Below, in pieces: positions 42,004-53,644 of a DNA stretch of 55,459 nt (within the stretch, counting starts at the first letter, position 1; every line of letters starts with the position of its first letter). Source of the stretch: Chrysophaeum taylorii (lineage: Eukaryota; Sar; Pelagophyceae; Pelagomonadales; Pelagomonadaceae). The stretch spans positions 1 through 55,459 of the forward strand of contig JAQMWT010000508.1 in assembly GCA_029834535.1 (NCBI GenBank), written 5' to 3'. The notes under the pieces are model-generated. The model did not search any database, was not told the origin of the DNA, and worked only from the letters and a program-made list of their open reading frames with translations. The translations under genes and the position numbers were made by a program.

Positions 42004-42745
42004 TCCGACAGCATCCACATAACGTGTTGTCCACAAGCGCCCGATGAACCAAGCGAGCACGGTCCGCCGCCAAAGGAGGAATACACGCGTCATGGAAGGT
42101 ACAGCCCGACCGTGCTACGGAATGATGTGGCCCACCAAGCGGCTCGTTCTCGTTGCACTCCCGTAAATTACATCGGCGCCCACGAGCAACCCCTGGTGCG
42201 AAATAAATTTCGTTAAGTCTAGCTTCCCGTTCTCTTCGGAGGTTGTCTCGGCGGTCAAGAGTGTCGGCACCATGGCGCACAGCTTTGCCTTGGTCAGCAT
42301 TCAGGTGACGAGTACGATCTTGTCTATTTTTGGTTATGGTGGCACTCGGCGTTGTTCGATGCGAATTCGATAGTGCGAGTCCACGTAGTCTCGTTGTTCG
42401 GGCGAGTCGATGAGCACAAATGCCTAACGTTTGTGATAAGCATGCCGTGATTCCCCATTCTACGACGTTCTCAGGTATATCCCCGCGATCTCCCGGACAC
42501 TCGACGTTTATTGGATCGCATTATGTTCATCCCACTTTACAAATGTTTCGACGTCAACGTTTCGACTTGAATCTGAAACCTTCGGAGCAGGAATTCGTGA
42601 GGAAGTTAGGGAACAAGAGAGAAGTGAAAATATTTGAAAGCACTTCAAAGAAGAAGCTGCGAAAAGACTGGAGTATTATCCTCCAGATGTATTTGGTAGT
42701 ACAGTTTAATAAACTCTGTTGTTTTCGTTTGTTTGATAGGTCCAA
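42004..42745 (+). repeat. Long direct repeat, copy B
   Basis: Second copy of 39716-40560. It ends about 95 bp before the start of the beta-helix gene, so it may contain that gene's promoter. Confidence 0.75.
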
Positions 42746-42839
42746 TAGGCCGTCGCTTAAATCGCCGTTTCAATTAAGGTGTCACCGCCGCCAACGCACA
42801 AAAACGCACTCGACCATCACGAGCGTGGGCCAGGAAAAT

Positions 42840-45098
42840 ATGCAGACCGACATCGAGCTGCCGCAAGATACGAAACACCAGCCGCGCATCGAGCCTCGCT
42901 CGAATCGAACTTGGATGCTGATCGTTGCGGCAGTCGTTGTCATTGCTGGCACTCTGTGCGTAGTCGGCGTGGTCTCGGCCGCGTCACAGCCGCGGTCAAG
43001 CAATAATTCCGAATCGGCTCCAGGAAGCGATGAGAATATTTTCAAAGGTATTGAACGCGGTGTTTTACTCTCTCTCCAATGATTGCGCAGCGCGTCGGTT
43101 GTCGGCGAGCGACTCGTGTAACGCGAACGGGCGCGACGGCGAATGCGACGACGGCAAAATAATCTGCCTGCGCCAAAACAGTGTCCGCCGCTTCACGAGC
43201 ATAGATGAATTTGGAATGATTCGTGTTGACGCAGGCGTCAATCGGATTTCCAGTACGGGACGTACATCATCGACGGACCGGGCACATACGTGGTGATGGA
43301 AAACATCGTGTTCCACCCCGATCGGGCGCTGGTTCGTGGCGTCGAAGTCGAGACTCCGACACTTTTTCCACCTCACGACTCGGACACGCACACGGAGGAG
43401 GATGGCTACAAGCTCGGCTATTTTGCAGCAATCGCCGTAGGAGCAGAGAACGTGGTGATCGATTTGAACGGGTGCTCTATCTCGCAGTCGCTCGAGCACA
43501 CCCTGAGACAACGTTTCTTTTCCATCATCGAGCTCGCAAGGCGACCGTTCGTGCCTGAGGCTGGGCCACCACAGTTCGCAGCGCTCGCAACCGACCACGT
43601 GCCCGCACGCAACGTCGTAATTCACGACGGTACGCTCGGCCTGTCGTCGCACTCGGGTATCCACGGAAATGGGAACTCGGGTATCCGCATCAAGAACGTG
43701 AGTTGTTCAAATCTTCGTGGCACACGAACGTGTGAGTTCTAGGTGAAAGTGGTCGACTTCGAGACGACAGGCATGCAGTTCAACGGAGCCTCCGAACTCG
43801 AGATTGTCAACTGCGACATTGGGCCCGCGCTCGGCTCGCCGCAATCGAGCGGACCGATCAGAGCGATGGGGACACTCTCGCTCGCGCAGTTCTTGCTGCG
43901 CATCGCGACTGATTGCGACGATTGCGACGCGCTCCTTGAGAACGTCCACGAGTATAAGAAATTGAACGAGGAGGTCGAACGATTCATCGAACACGAGTTG
44001 TCCCGCGAACCCCCGCAATACGACATGTCAACCGACGAGTGGACACAGGTGCCAAGGTCATCGAGAACTCAGTTCAACGACCCCGATCTCGGCTTTAACT
44101 CCGGCTTCGGCGATGGGAGCGCCATGTACGGTATCATCGTGCACAGGCCGAGCCCGGCAATCTTCGAGCTCGGCGAATGTGCGAACTCAACGTGCAAAAT
44201 ATCGGAGCGCGACGTCGTCATAAAGAAAACGCGCATCCACGACCTGGTTCTCATCCCCGAGGAAGTCATCTCGGTGACCGGCCCAGATGGTGTTGTTATG
44301 AACCCAGACGGCGGCGTGGTGCACGTCTCAAAGCTCATGGATAACCGCGGCCGTTACCGCGCGACGCCCCTCAGCGATGCGCAATTCAAGATGATGAAAC
44401 TAAAAAAAGACAACGAAGACGAGCTGGATGACGAGAACCTCTTTGCACGCTACGGTGCCATATACGTCCCAGATGCCATTCTTGAGTGGGCGAGCTCGAA
44501 GAACTCGGCTTTCGATGAAATTTTTGAGACAACTGATGACTTAACACTCCACTGCTCTCGGGATAGCATGGCCCACGCAAACAAAGGAGTCATAGGTCTA
44601 CGACTCGAGTTTGTGCGCGACATTGTGCTCGACAACCTTGAGATATACGGCCTTACCAACCGCGGCGATCGCTCGACTTTCCTCCCCGATGTCTGCACGG
44701 GCGAGAGCGATATCACGACGCGCGTTGACGGCATTTCTGACTACAAGGGCTCTGACGTTCGTGGGATTGTGACCACTCGTGTTAAAGACATGCGCGCGAC
44801 CAGTAAAGATACGACCATCTTTGGCCTTCGGAGCCTGCACGGCGCTGCGTTCGGTGTTGAACTCCGCGAGGGCACGACGTATACCAGTATCGACAATATC
44901 CATTTCGACCACATCCAGGGGGCTACGCCTGATGACTCCTTTAACATTGCGGTCCGGAGCGTTGACGAGACCCCGACCATTGAGATCGAGCGGAATCGCC
45001 GCCTCGCTGTCGCGCGTGGTGAAGGCACGAGCCACGTTGGCTGTCCTTTCATGCGTGCCCAAGCTTCTTCTCAGGTGATGTCTGCCAGCACCATGTAA
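42840..45098 (+). CDS. Membrane-anchored parallel beta-helix (pectin-lyase-like) protein
   Basis: The proposed CDS is join(42840..43047, 43091..43224, 43254..43697, 43743..45098), about 713 residues. The N-terminus is cytoplasmic, then a signal-anchor helix (LIVAAVVVIAGTLCVVGVV, about 33-52), then a Cys-containing linker and a long strand-rich domain. Turns such as NVVIHDGTL, GNSGIRIKN, ELEIVNCDIG and DIVLDNLEIYGL are typical of right-handed beta-helices. Introns 1 and 3 are 43 and 45 nt GT-AG. The middle junction is doubtful: it needs either a 29-nt intron or a one-base frameshift. The substrate is unknown. It would face the lumen or cell exterior. Confidence 0.6.
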
Positions 45099-46559
45099 TC
45101 GACGAGGATGTCCTTCCAACTTGGCGCTGGCTGAGGTTCTTGTTCAGCTGACGGCAACTTTACTTGCCCCTCGGCGGGAACATGTGCACTGAATTCTTCC
45201 TTTTTTGTCTCCTTTGTCTCTTGCAAAAGAGCCATATCAATGATGACAAGTATTAAATTTTGTCGTCTCCATTGTCTCTTGCACAAAGAGCAAAATTATT
45301 GACAAATTAACGACGCGCGCTGCTTGCTTTTTTTGTTTTTGTTTTTTGTTTTTTGTTTTGTTTTTTGTTCTTTGTGGAGAAAGGGTTTGAGTGTGAGCCT
45401 GGCGGTGTGGTAAAAGACTTTTTTCTTTCTCTTCCTCTGAGCGATCATCCATTCTGGCTCTCTGAGCCTGCGAAGTGCAAATTATAATAATAGTAATACA
45501 AGAAGACTCTGGATAGGGAAACAACCAGCTCACCAATAATCACACTTGTCCGCCGCCGCGTTTGTATTTGTGTGCGAGTTGTGCGGGCACACCAGGTCCT
45601 GCAATTGGGTTAACAACCAGTTTTTGACAAGCGCGATGTTCCATTAAAATATCTATCCTAGCAACTCTCAGGCTCGTCAGAGAGCTCGAATGGATGATTG
45701 CTCAAAGGAAGAGCGAAAAGGAGAGAAGACCAACGAGGACCGCAGAGGACAGCGAAGGAGAAAGCAAGAAGCAGACAGGAGAAGGCAGGGAGAGGCGGAA
45801 ACGCAGAGAGAAGCATGGTCAGAATAGCAAGAAGAGCGCAAGTTGGGAGGAGGCTCAAGAGAGGAGCAGAACTTAGGGAATTGGAGAAACAGAGCGAGAA
45901 CAGCAAAACAAGCGCATGGTGGGTGGAGGGGCGAGAGAGTCAGTGCAGAACGTGAAGCAAAGGGAGTGTGTGGACTTGGCGATGGAGAAGTTGGGACGTG
46001 GTGCAGAGGCAGGGTCGCACAACCGTCGTTGTCGCCCCTACCACCACCCGGGGAGACGCGGCAATCCAATAATAATTCTACTTTTTTGAATAATAGTCCT
46101 CGACGATTGATTTTGCTTGCCGTCCCCCCCTTGATCGTGCGCTCGCCTCTGTATTATAATCTCCGCTCTTCCCAGGGCTGCCCCTCCATTTGCTCTCTTC
46201 TTGCTTCTTTCTTTGTCGATTTCTGCGGGCGTTACTCATCAATTTGTCTAACGTTGCGATCCTCCGTTCTGACCTTCTCCTTGAGCCGCTTGGGAGTTGC
46301 TTGCCCCTTAACACGAAATGCAAAAACAATCCTCAAATACACAAGCTGCTGTCGTATTTTTTTGCTGCTCGCTCGCTCGCTCGCTCGCTCGCTCGCCATG
46401 ATCAGATTCGAATAGGAACATCAATCTCGGGCGCGTGGGATATCATCAAGTACCAACTCCAAGAAACTGCGGCGGCTTAGTAGTTCCTATTAACCCCGCC
46501 TCCTTCTTCGAATCATATTGGAGGGAGGGAAAGGGCGTTCGTAGAGGAAAGTAGGCCTC
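45099..46559. other. Intergenic: T-rich, polypurine and pyrimidine tracts
   Basis: TTTTG-type repeats (45328-45370), a polypurine tract (45700-45930) and (GCTC)n at about 46370-46396. 46246-46321 is an inverted copy of 38814-38876. No gene was recognised. Confidence 0.5.
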
Positions 46560-47836
46560 TTAGTAAACGTCGAAGATGTCGTCCAAGTACATAGCGGCCG
46601 CGGTGCGCACGGTCTGGGCCCAGCCGTAGAGGGCAGGGCAGTTGGCATCACCGAGCGGGCTGTCGCAGTAGTTGTTCGTCGAGTTGCAGGTGTAGCTCGG
46701 GAGCATGTTGAAGTAGTAGCCTTGCGTGCGGCTGACAAAGTTCCAGTATCCTGTGGAGGAGTAAAAAGGAACACATCCGGAGAATAATAAGGAAAAACAA
46801 CAAACTCGCCGTTGCAGCCGGGGTGACCTACAAAAAAAAAACGCGTCACGGTTCTTTTTCTTCTTGTTCAATACGAAAGGCGCAACAAGAGCAGCGCACC
46901 GTGGCGGTCGGCGCGGAAGCACTGGGAGGGCATGAGGCGCTTGAGGCGGTAATTGTTGAGGCATTCGAGCCAGTTTCCGAGGCAGTAGGCGCCCCAATAG
47001 AGGGACGCGCTGCCGTACATGGAGGGCTCCGTGAGCTGGACCGTCTCCATCTCGAGTCGCGTTTTGGTCGAGACGATGCCGTCGACGAGCATGCCGTGGA
47101 CAAACTTGTCAAGTTTCCGGGCAGAGCACTCGAGGCCCGCGCCGATGAGGGGATTGACGTCCTGGTTGGACCACGAGCAGTCTGGCGACATGCCCGCCTT
47201 GTCGAGGACGTACGCATTAAGGATGTCGCCGATTGGTCGGCCCTCGACCACTTCGGCGACCGCGGCCGTCCACTGGAACCCCAAGGTCGTGTACAGGAAC
47301 TTTGTGCCGGGCAGATAGACCGGGACGACCTGCGAGGGAAGCGCTTCGTACATCGCCCTCGCACACTGCGCGGTATTGCCCCCTTCGAGGTCGCAGTCCT
47401 CGAAGGCCGCGACGGATAAGTTCGCGATCTCCGCGAACACGCCGTCGCCGCCCGGGTCGGTAATCATGCCGGTCGTCATTGACAGGACCTGCCGGATCGT
47501 GACGTTCGAGCGGGAGTCGCTCGCGTTCGTCGTCCACCAGTCGAGGTATTTTGACAACTTGGTGTCGATCGAAATGTTGTTGGCTGCGAAGCAGCCCATC
47601 AGCGCTGTGACCCCTGGCCACTTGCTGCCCGAGGCGAGCTGGAGGACGACGTCTGGGTGCATGTCGACGTTCGAGTACTCGAACAGCACCCCCGAGGCAT
47701 CCCCCACGGTCATGCTCAGATTTCCATAAAATGACGCTGTCGAGTCGAGGTAGTGTCGCAACGCGCTGAAGTCGTAGGACACGTTCGCCCTCGCCGCGAC
47801 CACGCCGATTACCATAAACGCGCTGCGCCCTATCAT
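46560..47836 (-). CDS. Secreted serine beta-lactamase-like (S12 family) hydrolase
   Basis: The CDS is complement(join(46560..46750, 46900..47836)), 375 residues, with a 149-nt GT-AG intron. A signal peptide (MIGRSAFMVIGVVAARA) leads to the S12 fold. LQLASGSKWPGV carries the SxxK catalytic pair (S69, K72), RQVLSMTTGM is the usual helix after it, and FLYTTLGFQWTAAVAEVV holds the second-motif Tyr. A C-terminal Cys-rich segment (YTCNSTNNYCDSP) comes from exon 2. Eukaryotic members are often esterases or peptidases such as LACTB-like proteins rather than antibiotic-degrading enzymes. The KTG motif is not obvious. Confidence 0.75.
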
Positions 47837-48134
47837 CTTTTAGGAGCTTGCGTGGCGACAACACCCTCCTAACCCGCGGCCGGCGCCACTGTCGTGGCGA
47901 ACGAAACACCACTGCGCCCAAACCCTTGGAGCTCCGTCTCTGCCCCCCGGCGACTCCACACGCAACTCCATTACCTGCCTTGTGTAAGAAACTTTGTATG
48001 CCTTACCCCGCCGCAGGGGCGGACTCCGAGCGGAGCCTCCCACCGGCCCCTAATTATTATTTTCCAACCGAGTCGCTCTTGTAAAGAAAAAAGACCCGCC
48101 GCGGGAGGAGTGTAATGCTGTGTAGTGCAGTGTA

Positions 48135-49810
48135 TTACCACTTGGGATTCGTCTCGAGGGGGGGGATGTTGTGGTATCGCGTGTGAAGGACGTCGGCGAG
48201 AGCGTGACGCCGACCAGCGAGCGGGCCGGCGCGCGGGTCGCGGGTTTTATCGCCCGCGTGGAACGCGGCGTCGACGAGCGCGATTCGCCTATTGGAATAA
48301 AAAAAAGTATGATCGTCGACGGCGGTGAAAAACAACAACAGACCTCCGGGCCTGGTCGCGCGAGGTTTCGTCGTCCGAGAAGAGCTGGCCGCCGCCGTTG
48401 AGACAGCCCGACTGCGCGGCGGCGTGTGAGCGCGACGTCGCGAGACAGGAAAAATACAGAACCCTCGAGTCGAGAGGCGAGGCACACACGCTTTTTTGGT
48501 ATTGCGAGAATTCGGAGGGGCGACGCGCGCGACGCGAAGAAGAGCGCGAGTCGCCGTGACAAGGGGCTCGCGAGTACTCACCGGGCAGGCCATGAGCTCG
48601 ACGAAGTGGTACGGGGACGAGCCTCTTTTGAGGGCCGACGCGACGCGCTGGACGTTGCGGAAGCCATAGGCGCGCGCGAACTTGAGGGTCAAGCCGTCGG
48701 GAAGCGCGAGGTCGACCTCGTGGAAGTCGTCGTTCCGGACGCGGACGTAGTCGAGTCGATCCGGAACGGTCGCGCCAAACGCTTTCGCGGCCGCGCGGTA
48801 GACGAACTCGAGGTAGCCGCCCGAGCCAGCGGAGGCGGGCGAGACCACCCATGGCTCCCCCTCTTCTTCACCTCGAAGCGCCGCGCGGATGGTGTCTACG
48901 CCGCCGACGGCATCGACAGCTTCTTTAGTGGTGAGCGCGAGGTCGACGTCGGGAGTACCGTCGCGCGAGAGGTCCTTTCGCGCTGCCTCGAGCTTCTTGT
49001 CGGCACACGGGACGACGCTGACGTGACGCGTGTCGCTTTTAAGGGCCCCGAAGGTCGCCATAGCCGACTTCGTTGAGGCGAGGTACGGGAGCGCGTGAGC
49101 AGCCGTTTTCTCCACAAAACAGACGACGCCGGGACACTCGGCGACGACGAGGGGGAGGGGACCGTCCTCGCGTCGACGCGCGGGACCCACGCGCTCCTCG
49201 ACGTCGCGTCGCAGGATGCGTTCGCTCGACACGCCCCTCGTGGGCTCGGGGACGGGAGCGTCGCGCGTCCCCACTCTAACTCGACCCAAGAATTCGTCGG
49301 CCAGCTCCAAGAGCGCGAGGTCGAGGGCCGACGCGACGTGCGCGACCGTCGCCGGGGCGAGGAGTCTCCTGAGGGCGCCAAAAGTGGCGCCGGTGCTCGC
49401 CCCGACCTGGGCGGCGATCGAGGCGAGCGACGCCTGCGACACCGACACTTCCACGCGCTCGCCCGACGCTCGCATCGCATTGAACTCGCCCGTCGAGTCC
49501 CGCGACAACAGTACCGTCTCGGCCGATGTCACGCACCCCGAGCACGCGAGGCAGTCCGACACGCTCACGGCCGCGCGACCCCCAACGGACCGCATCACCC
49601 CCACGCCCACCACCACGTCTTCTTCCATCGACAGCTCGACGCGCCCTTTTCTATTCGAAGTAGTCTTCTTCTTCGCCGGAGGCTTCACGAACTGCGGGTT
49701 GGTGCAGTCGGCGCCCAGGCCGATCACGTCAGCGTCGAGGTCGGCAAGAAACACCGACGCCTGCGCTCATTATCGATCGGGCGCGGGACGGGCGAACACG
49801 CACCCACCAT
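48135..49810 (-). CDS. NAR1: NAR1 / CIAO3, cytosolic iron-sulfur assembly protein
   Basis: The CDS is complement(join(48135..48288, 48344..48411, 48582..49760, 49808..49810)), 467 residues. Exon 1 contributes only the ATG, giving MASVFLADLDADVIGL; this puts the first ligand at C20, the position known in yeast Nar1. C71, C74 and C77 complete the N-terminal cluster; AECPGVVCF, VVPCADKK and MACPSGCLNGGGQ hold the hydrogenase-like C-terminal cluster Cys. The last residues NPKW keep the conserved C-terminal Trp. Introns are 47, 170 and 55 nt. NAR1 passes Fe-S clusters to the CIA targeting complex for cytosolic and nuclear proteins. Confidence 0.9.
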
Positions 49811-50153
49811 CGAGAAGAGTTTACTACCAACAATTCCGTTGGGATTATATGTTGTCTGATGGACCCCGGGGAAATTTTCATGAGGAGGATGGTGTGATGA
49901 TAGCAACTGATGACTGGCGTAGTAAGTTCGGGGCAACAACGCTGGGAGAACCAGAGGAGGGTGGGGCGCGAGAAAGGAGGAGGGATGGGATGTCGCATGT
50001 GGTGGATGCATCGCTGGCGCGGTCGATCTGGTGGAAAGATCGGTCATAGCGGAGCCGAAGGAGACCCTGTGGCATGCTCCGAACACAAACGAAGAGGGGA
50101 AAAACAACACTGAGCGATCAAGGCATCGCGATCAAGGCATCGCGATCAAGGCA
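49811..50153. other. Intergenic between same-strand genes
   Basis: Contains three copies of a 14-bp GATCAAGGCATCGC repeat (about 50117-50158). It must hold the NAR1 promoter on the minus strand. Confidence 0.6.
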
Positions 50154-53100
50154 TCACAGGTCGGCCTCGATGATTTTTTCCTGAATGCCCGTGTCCGCCG
50201 ACGGGGGCGCCTCGACGACCGCGAGTGCTTCGTCGTCGTCGTCGTCGTCGGTGATCCGAGGCACGCCGGCCTTGGACATGAGGACGTCGTCGGTGGCGAT
50301 GTTCTCGCTTTCGACGGGGCCTTCTTCTTCGACGCGGGGGTCTTGATCGTCGCCGTGGATCTCCTTAATCTCGTCTTCGTCGCGTTGTTGTCGGATAACG
50401 AAAAAAATTGCCCCGACGATGCAAAAGAGGAAGAAGGCGCACGCGATGACGATGCCGGAGATGGCGCCGGCTGACAAGTCGTCGTCGGACTTCTTACTGC
50501 CGCCGTCGCCCCCACCTGTGGTGGTGGGCGCGGCCACCGGCATTATTGTGGGCGCGGGATCCGTTGGCGTCTCGTCGGGTATGTCGAAGTAAAAGTCGGA
50601 CGCGAGGCTGTCGTCGAGCTTGGTCGCCGTGACGTCGGCGTTAACGTCGGCTATCGAGTTATGGGCGCCGAAGTACGAGGCCCAGTATGCGAGTCGCTCG
50701 GCGAGGAGGCCCGAGTCGAGGGCATCGGCGATGGCACCGTTGACCGTTTCGACGGCGGCGAGCGGCGTGGTCGCGTACGCGCTCGGCGGCGCGAGTTCGA
50801 CGAAGAACGAAAGGTCAATCGACGCGATGTCGGTGGCCGTGACGTTCTGGATCGCCTCGGTCGAGTCGATGAGGCCCGCGCTGTTGGTCCCGAGGATGTC
50901 GAACGTCGCGTACTGGACGACGAGCACCTCTTCGCGGCCGAGATCCGCCTCGGTCATGTTTTCGATCCGGATCTCGGTAAAAACGTAACCGACCGTCGCC
51001 GCCAGGTAGCGCGAAAGAAGCGTGGTGGGCGCCATGGTAAACGAGGGCGCGACCGTTTCCGCCGTCGACGGCGCCGGCGACATCGTTGGCGGGTTGGTAA
51101 TCGGCGTCGGGGATGGGGTCGTCGGCATCGGGGTCGTTATTTGGGGGACCCCCGTCGGCTCGCGCGAGGACGTGGGTGCTGGGGTGATGGTCGGCGCCAG
51201 GGAGGAGGAGGGAGCGGGCGCGGCCACTTCGAACGTTGGCGTCATACTTGGCGAGTTTGTGGTCGGCGCCAAGGTCATCGTCGGTGCCTTCGTGGCCGTC
51301 GGGAGCGCCGTGGGCGCGGGCGACGGCATTGCCGACGGAAAAGGAGTGCTCGTCGGGGCGCCCGTTCCCGCGTCGGACGTTGGCGCCATCGACGGTCCGG
51401 ACGGTTTCATGGTGGGCGGCGATGTGTACGCCATCCCAAAGATGACGTACAACGCGCCGCCCTCGCGGACGGCTGCGCTCGAACGGAACGCCGAGAGTGC
51501 GATGTCATCGATGCCGTCGTTATTATAATCGCCGACCGTCGCGATATCGTAACCCGTGAGGTCGCCAGGATTACCGCCGCGCATTTCAAAACCCGTAAAC
51601 CCGTCCAAATCCGAGAGCTCGATCGTGCCCGACTTGCTCACGGCGCCGAGGACGGCAAAAACGGATCCCGCGAGCTCGAGACCAACGGGGGACGACAAAA
51701 AGGCGCCGACGAGGACGTCGTCGAGACCGTCCGAGTCTATGTCGCCCGCGGAAGAAACGGAGAAACCGTCATATCCGACTCGTACTTGCCGTTCAGCACC
51801 ACATCGGCCTCCGTCGTGTTGGCAAAGCTCGACGCGCCGTAGAAGATGTAGGCCGAGCCCGTTCGATGTTTCACGCCCGGGGCGCCGACGATCACGTCGC
51901 CGTACCCGTCGCCGTTGAAATCCCCGGCTTTCGAAACGCTCGTCCCAAACTTGTCGCCCTTTCCGACGCCATACGCTGCGAAACCGTCGGTGCCGTCCAG
52001 CTCGTCGAGCTTGAGTTTACCGGCGATTTTGCTGCCGCCAAAGACCACGAAAACCGCTCCGTTGCGGGCGTATCCCGCGGCGCCGACGGCCACGTCGTCC
52101 ACGTCGTCGCCGTTGACGTCGTCGAGCGCCGCCACGGACGAGCCAATGGCAGCCGACTGAGATCCAACGTTGGCCATGGTTGAATCCGCGACGGTGATGA
52201 GCACGCCACGGGGGTTGGCCTTGCCGCCCTGCCCCGCGATGTCGGCGAAGAATTCCTCGCTCGCAAAGTTTTCGCGCCCGTAGATGAGCGCGGCGGCGCC
52301 CTCGCCATCATTGTAGCCGTCGGCTCCGACCAAGATGTCGTCGATGGCGTCGTCGTCAAAATCAAAGGCGCCCGAGAGCGACGAGCCAAAGTAGTCGCCC
52401 TCGTTCTCGCCCGTGATGTGGAACCCCTTCCCCGTAGACACGAGCTCGTTCTTGACGTCGAGCGTGTCGCAGCACAGCCCCGACTCGCTGCCGTACACCA
52501 CGTAGACGCGTCCACGTTTATTCTTGGCGCTTGGCGCCGAGATGAGCACATCGTCGAACCCGTCTCCGTTGATATCGCCCGCGGCGGAGACGATCTCGCC
52601 AAAGCCGTCGTCTTTGTCTTCGTCCGAGTTTTTGATGGGCAGCACCGAATCGGTAGGCAGGGAACTCACGACCCAGTCGTACGAGCCCCTTTCTCTGAGT
52701 TTTCGTCGAAATTCAAAGAACGAGTCTTGTCCGAAAAAGACGTACGCGTGTCTCGTGCCAGACGCGCCGACCACGACGTCGTCGACGCCGTCGCCGTTGA
52801 TGTCGCCAGCCGCCGACACCGACAACCCCAAATGCCCGTCGAACTGGTTCCCTCTGAACAGCGTGCCGTCGACAAAGTACCCGTCGCCTCGCCCGCTGTT
52901 GCTCACCGACGAGTCGCCCTCGAGGCCGCCAAAGTTCACGTCTGTCAACGTGAACGACTTACCAAAACCACCGGCCTCGGTCGCCGCGTCCCCCTCGCCC
53001 GCCTCCCCCAGATCGTACGAATACGACAAAAGATCCTCGAACACAAATGTCGTCGCCAGTCCGCGCTGCTTTGGGAGATTGTACCCTTTGTCCGCTGTGT

Positions 53101-53218
53101 CGCGCTGCCGCAGCGCGTCGTAGTCCATAAAGTGACTCCCAACCCAACTCGTCGACGACAACTCGAGGGCCGTCGCGCCGACGGCCCACACCAAACCGGG
53201 TACCGTGGCGCCGCCCAT
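50154..53218 (-). CDS. Seven-bladed FG-GAP (integrin-alpha-like) propeller membrane protein, one frameshift
   Basis: From ATG 53218 a signal peptide (MGGATVPGLVWAVGATALEL) leads to seven Ca-binding FG-GAP loops: DINGDGVDD, DINGDGFDD, DFDDDAIDD, DVNGDDVDD, DFNGDGYGD, DIDSDGLDD and DYNNDGIDD, each followed by a strand like VVVGA. Then come a mucin-like stalk of PTxxP repeats (about 100 residues), a folded domain, a single membrane helix (ISGIVIACAFFLFCIVGAI) and an acidic cytoplasmic tail. The reading frame shifts by one base near 51776-51782, between loops five and six. No intron fits there. It could be an assembly error or a real lesion. Seven loops argue that the gene was intact until recently. 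The role is probably cell-surface adhesion or ligand binding. Confidence 0.75.
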
Positions 53219-53644
53219 TTGACCACTTGGGTGCCGCGGCCTTTGGTTACGGTCCACACGCACCCGCCAAAATTTTCGACCCTGCTGCGCCTCGAAATAT
53301 TTCCAATAGGGACCTGCCTCGCCTCGGGATGACGCCAGGATTCGTAAAGGATTTTATGTACCCACCCTTTTTATCTCTTGTATCCTTTAGTCACCACTAC
53401 ACACAAAAACACTTTCCGACGACGTATCCTACAAATATTTAAAGTTGCGCAGTTATTGCATTTGAAAACGAGACGATCTGTCCGTTTTTTTTTGCTTGAC
53501 AACGAACGAACGACGAGTTTTCTGGTGGTGGTGGTCGTGCCAAGGAGTCTTACCCTGCACATTACTAACGGACCTCAAAGATCCGAGAAACTGCCGCATC
53601 ATCGCGTCCTCGCTCTCCATGTAATTCCTGATAAGTCTCTTCCC
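53219..53644. other. Divergent intergenic region
   Basis: 426 bp between the FG-GAP gene (minus) and the Ly6-like gene (plus), AT-richer at 53345-53500. No clear TATA box; both promoters are expected here. Confidence 0.5.

Noticed and set aside
42420..42839. Upstream start for the beta-helix protein inside the long repeat
   Set aside because: That part matches repeat copy A where no gene follows; the ATG at 42840 begins right before a clear signal-anchor segment.
46751..46899. A two-intron model with a 26-nt middle exon (GHPGCNGEF) in the beta-lactamase-like gene
   Set aside because: It leaves the last exon out of frame; one 149-nt intron keeps the Cys-rich C-terminus in frame.
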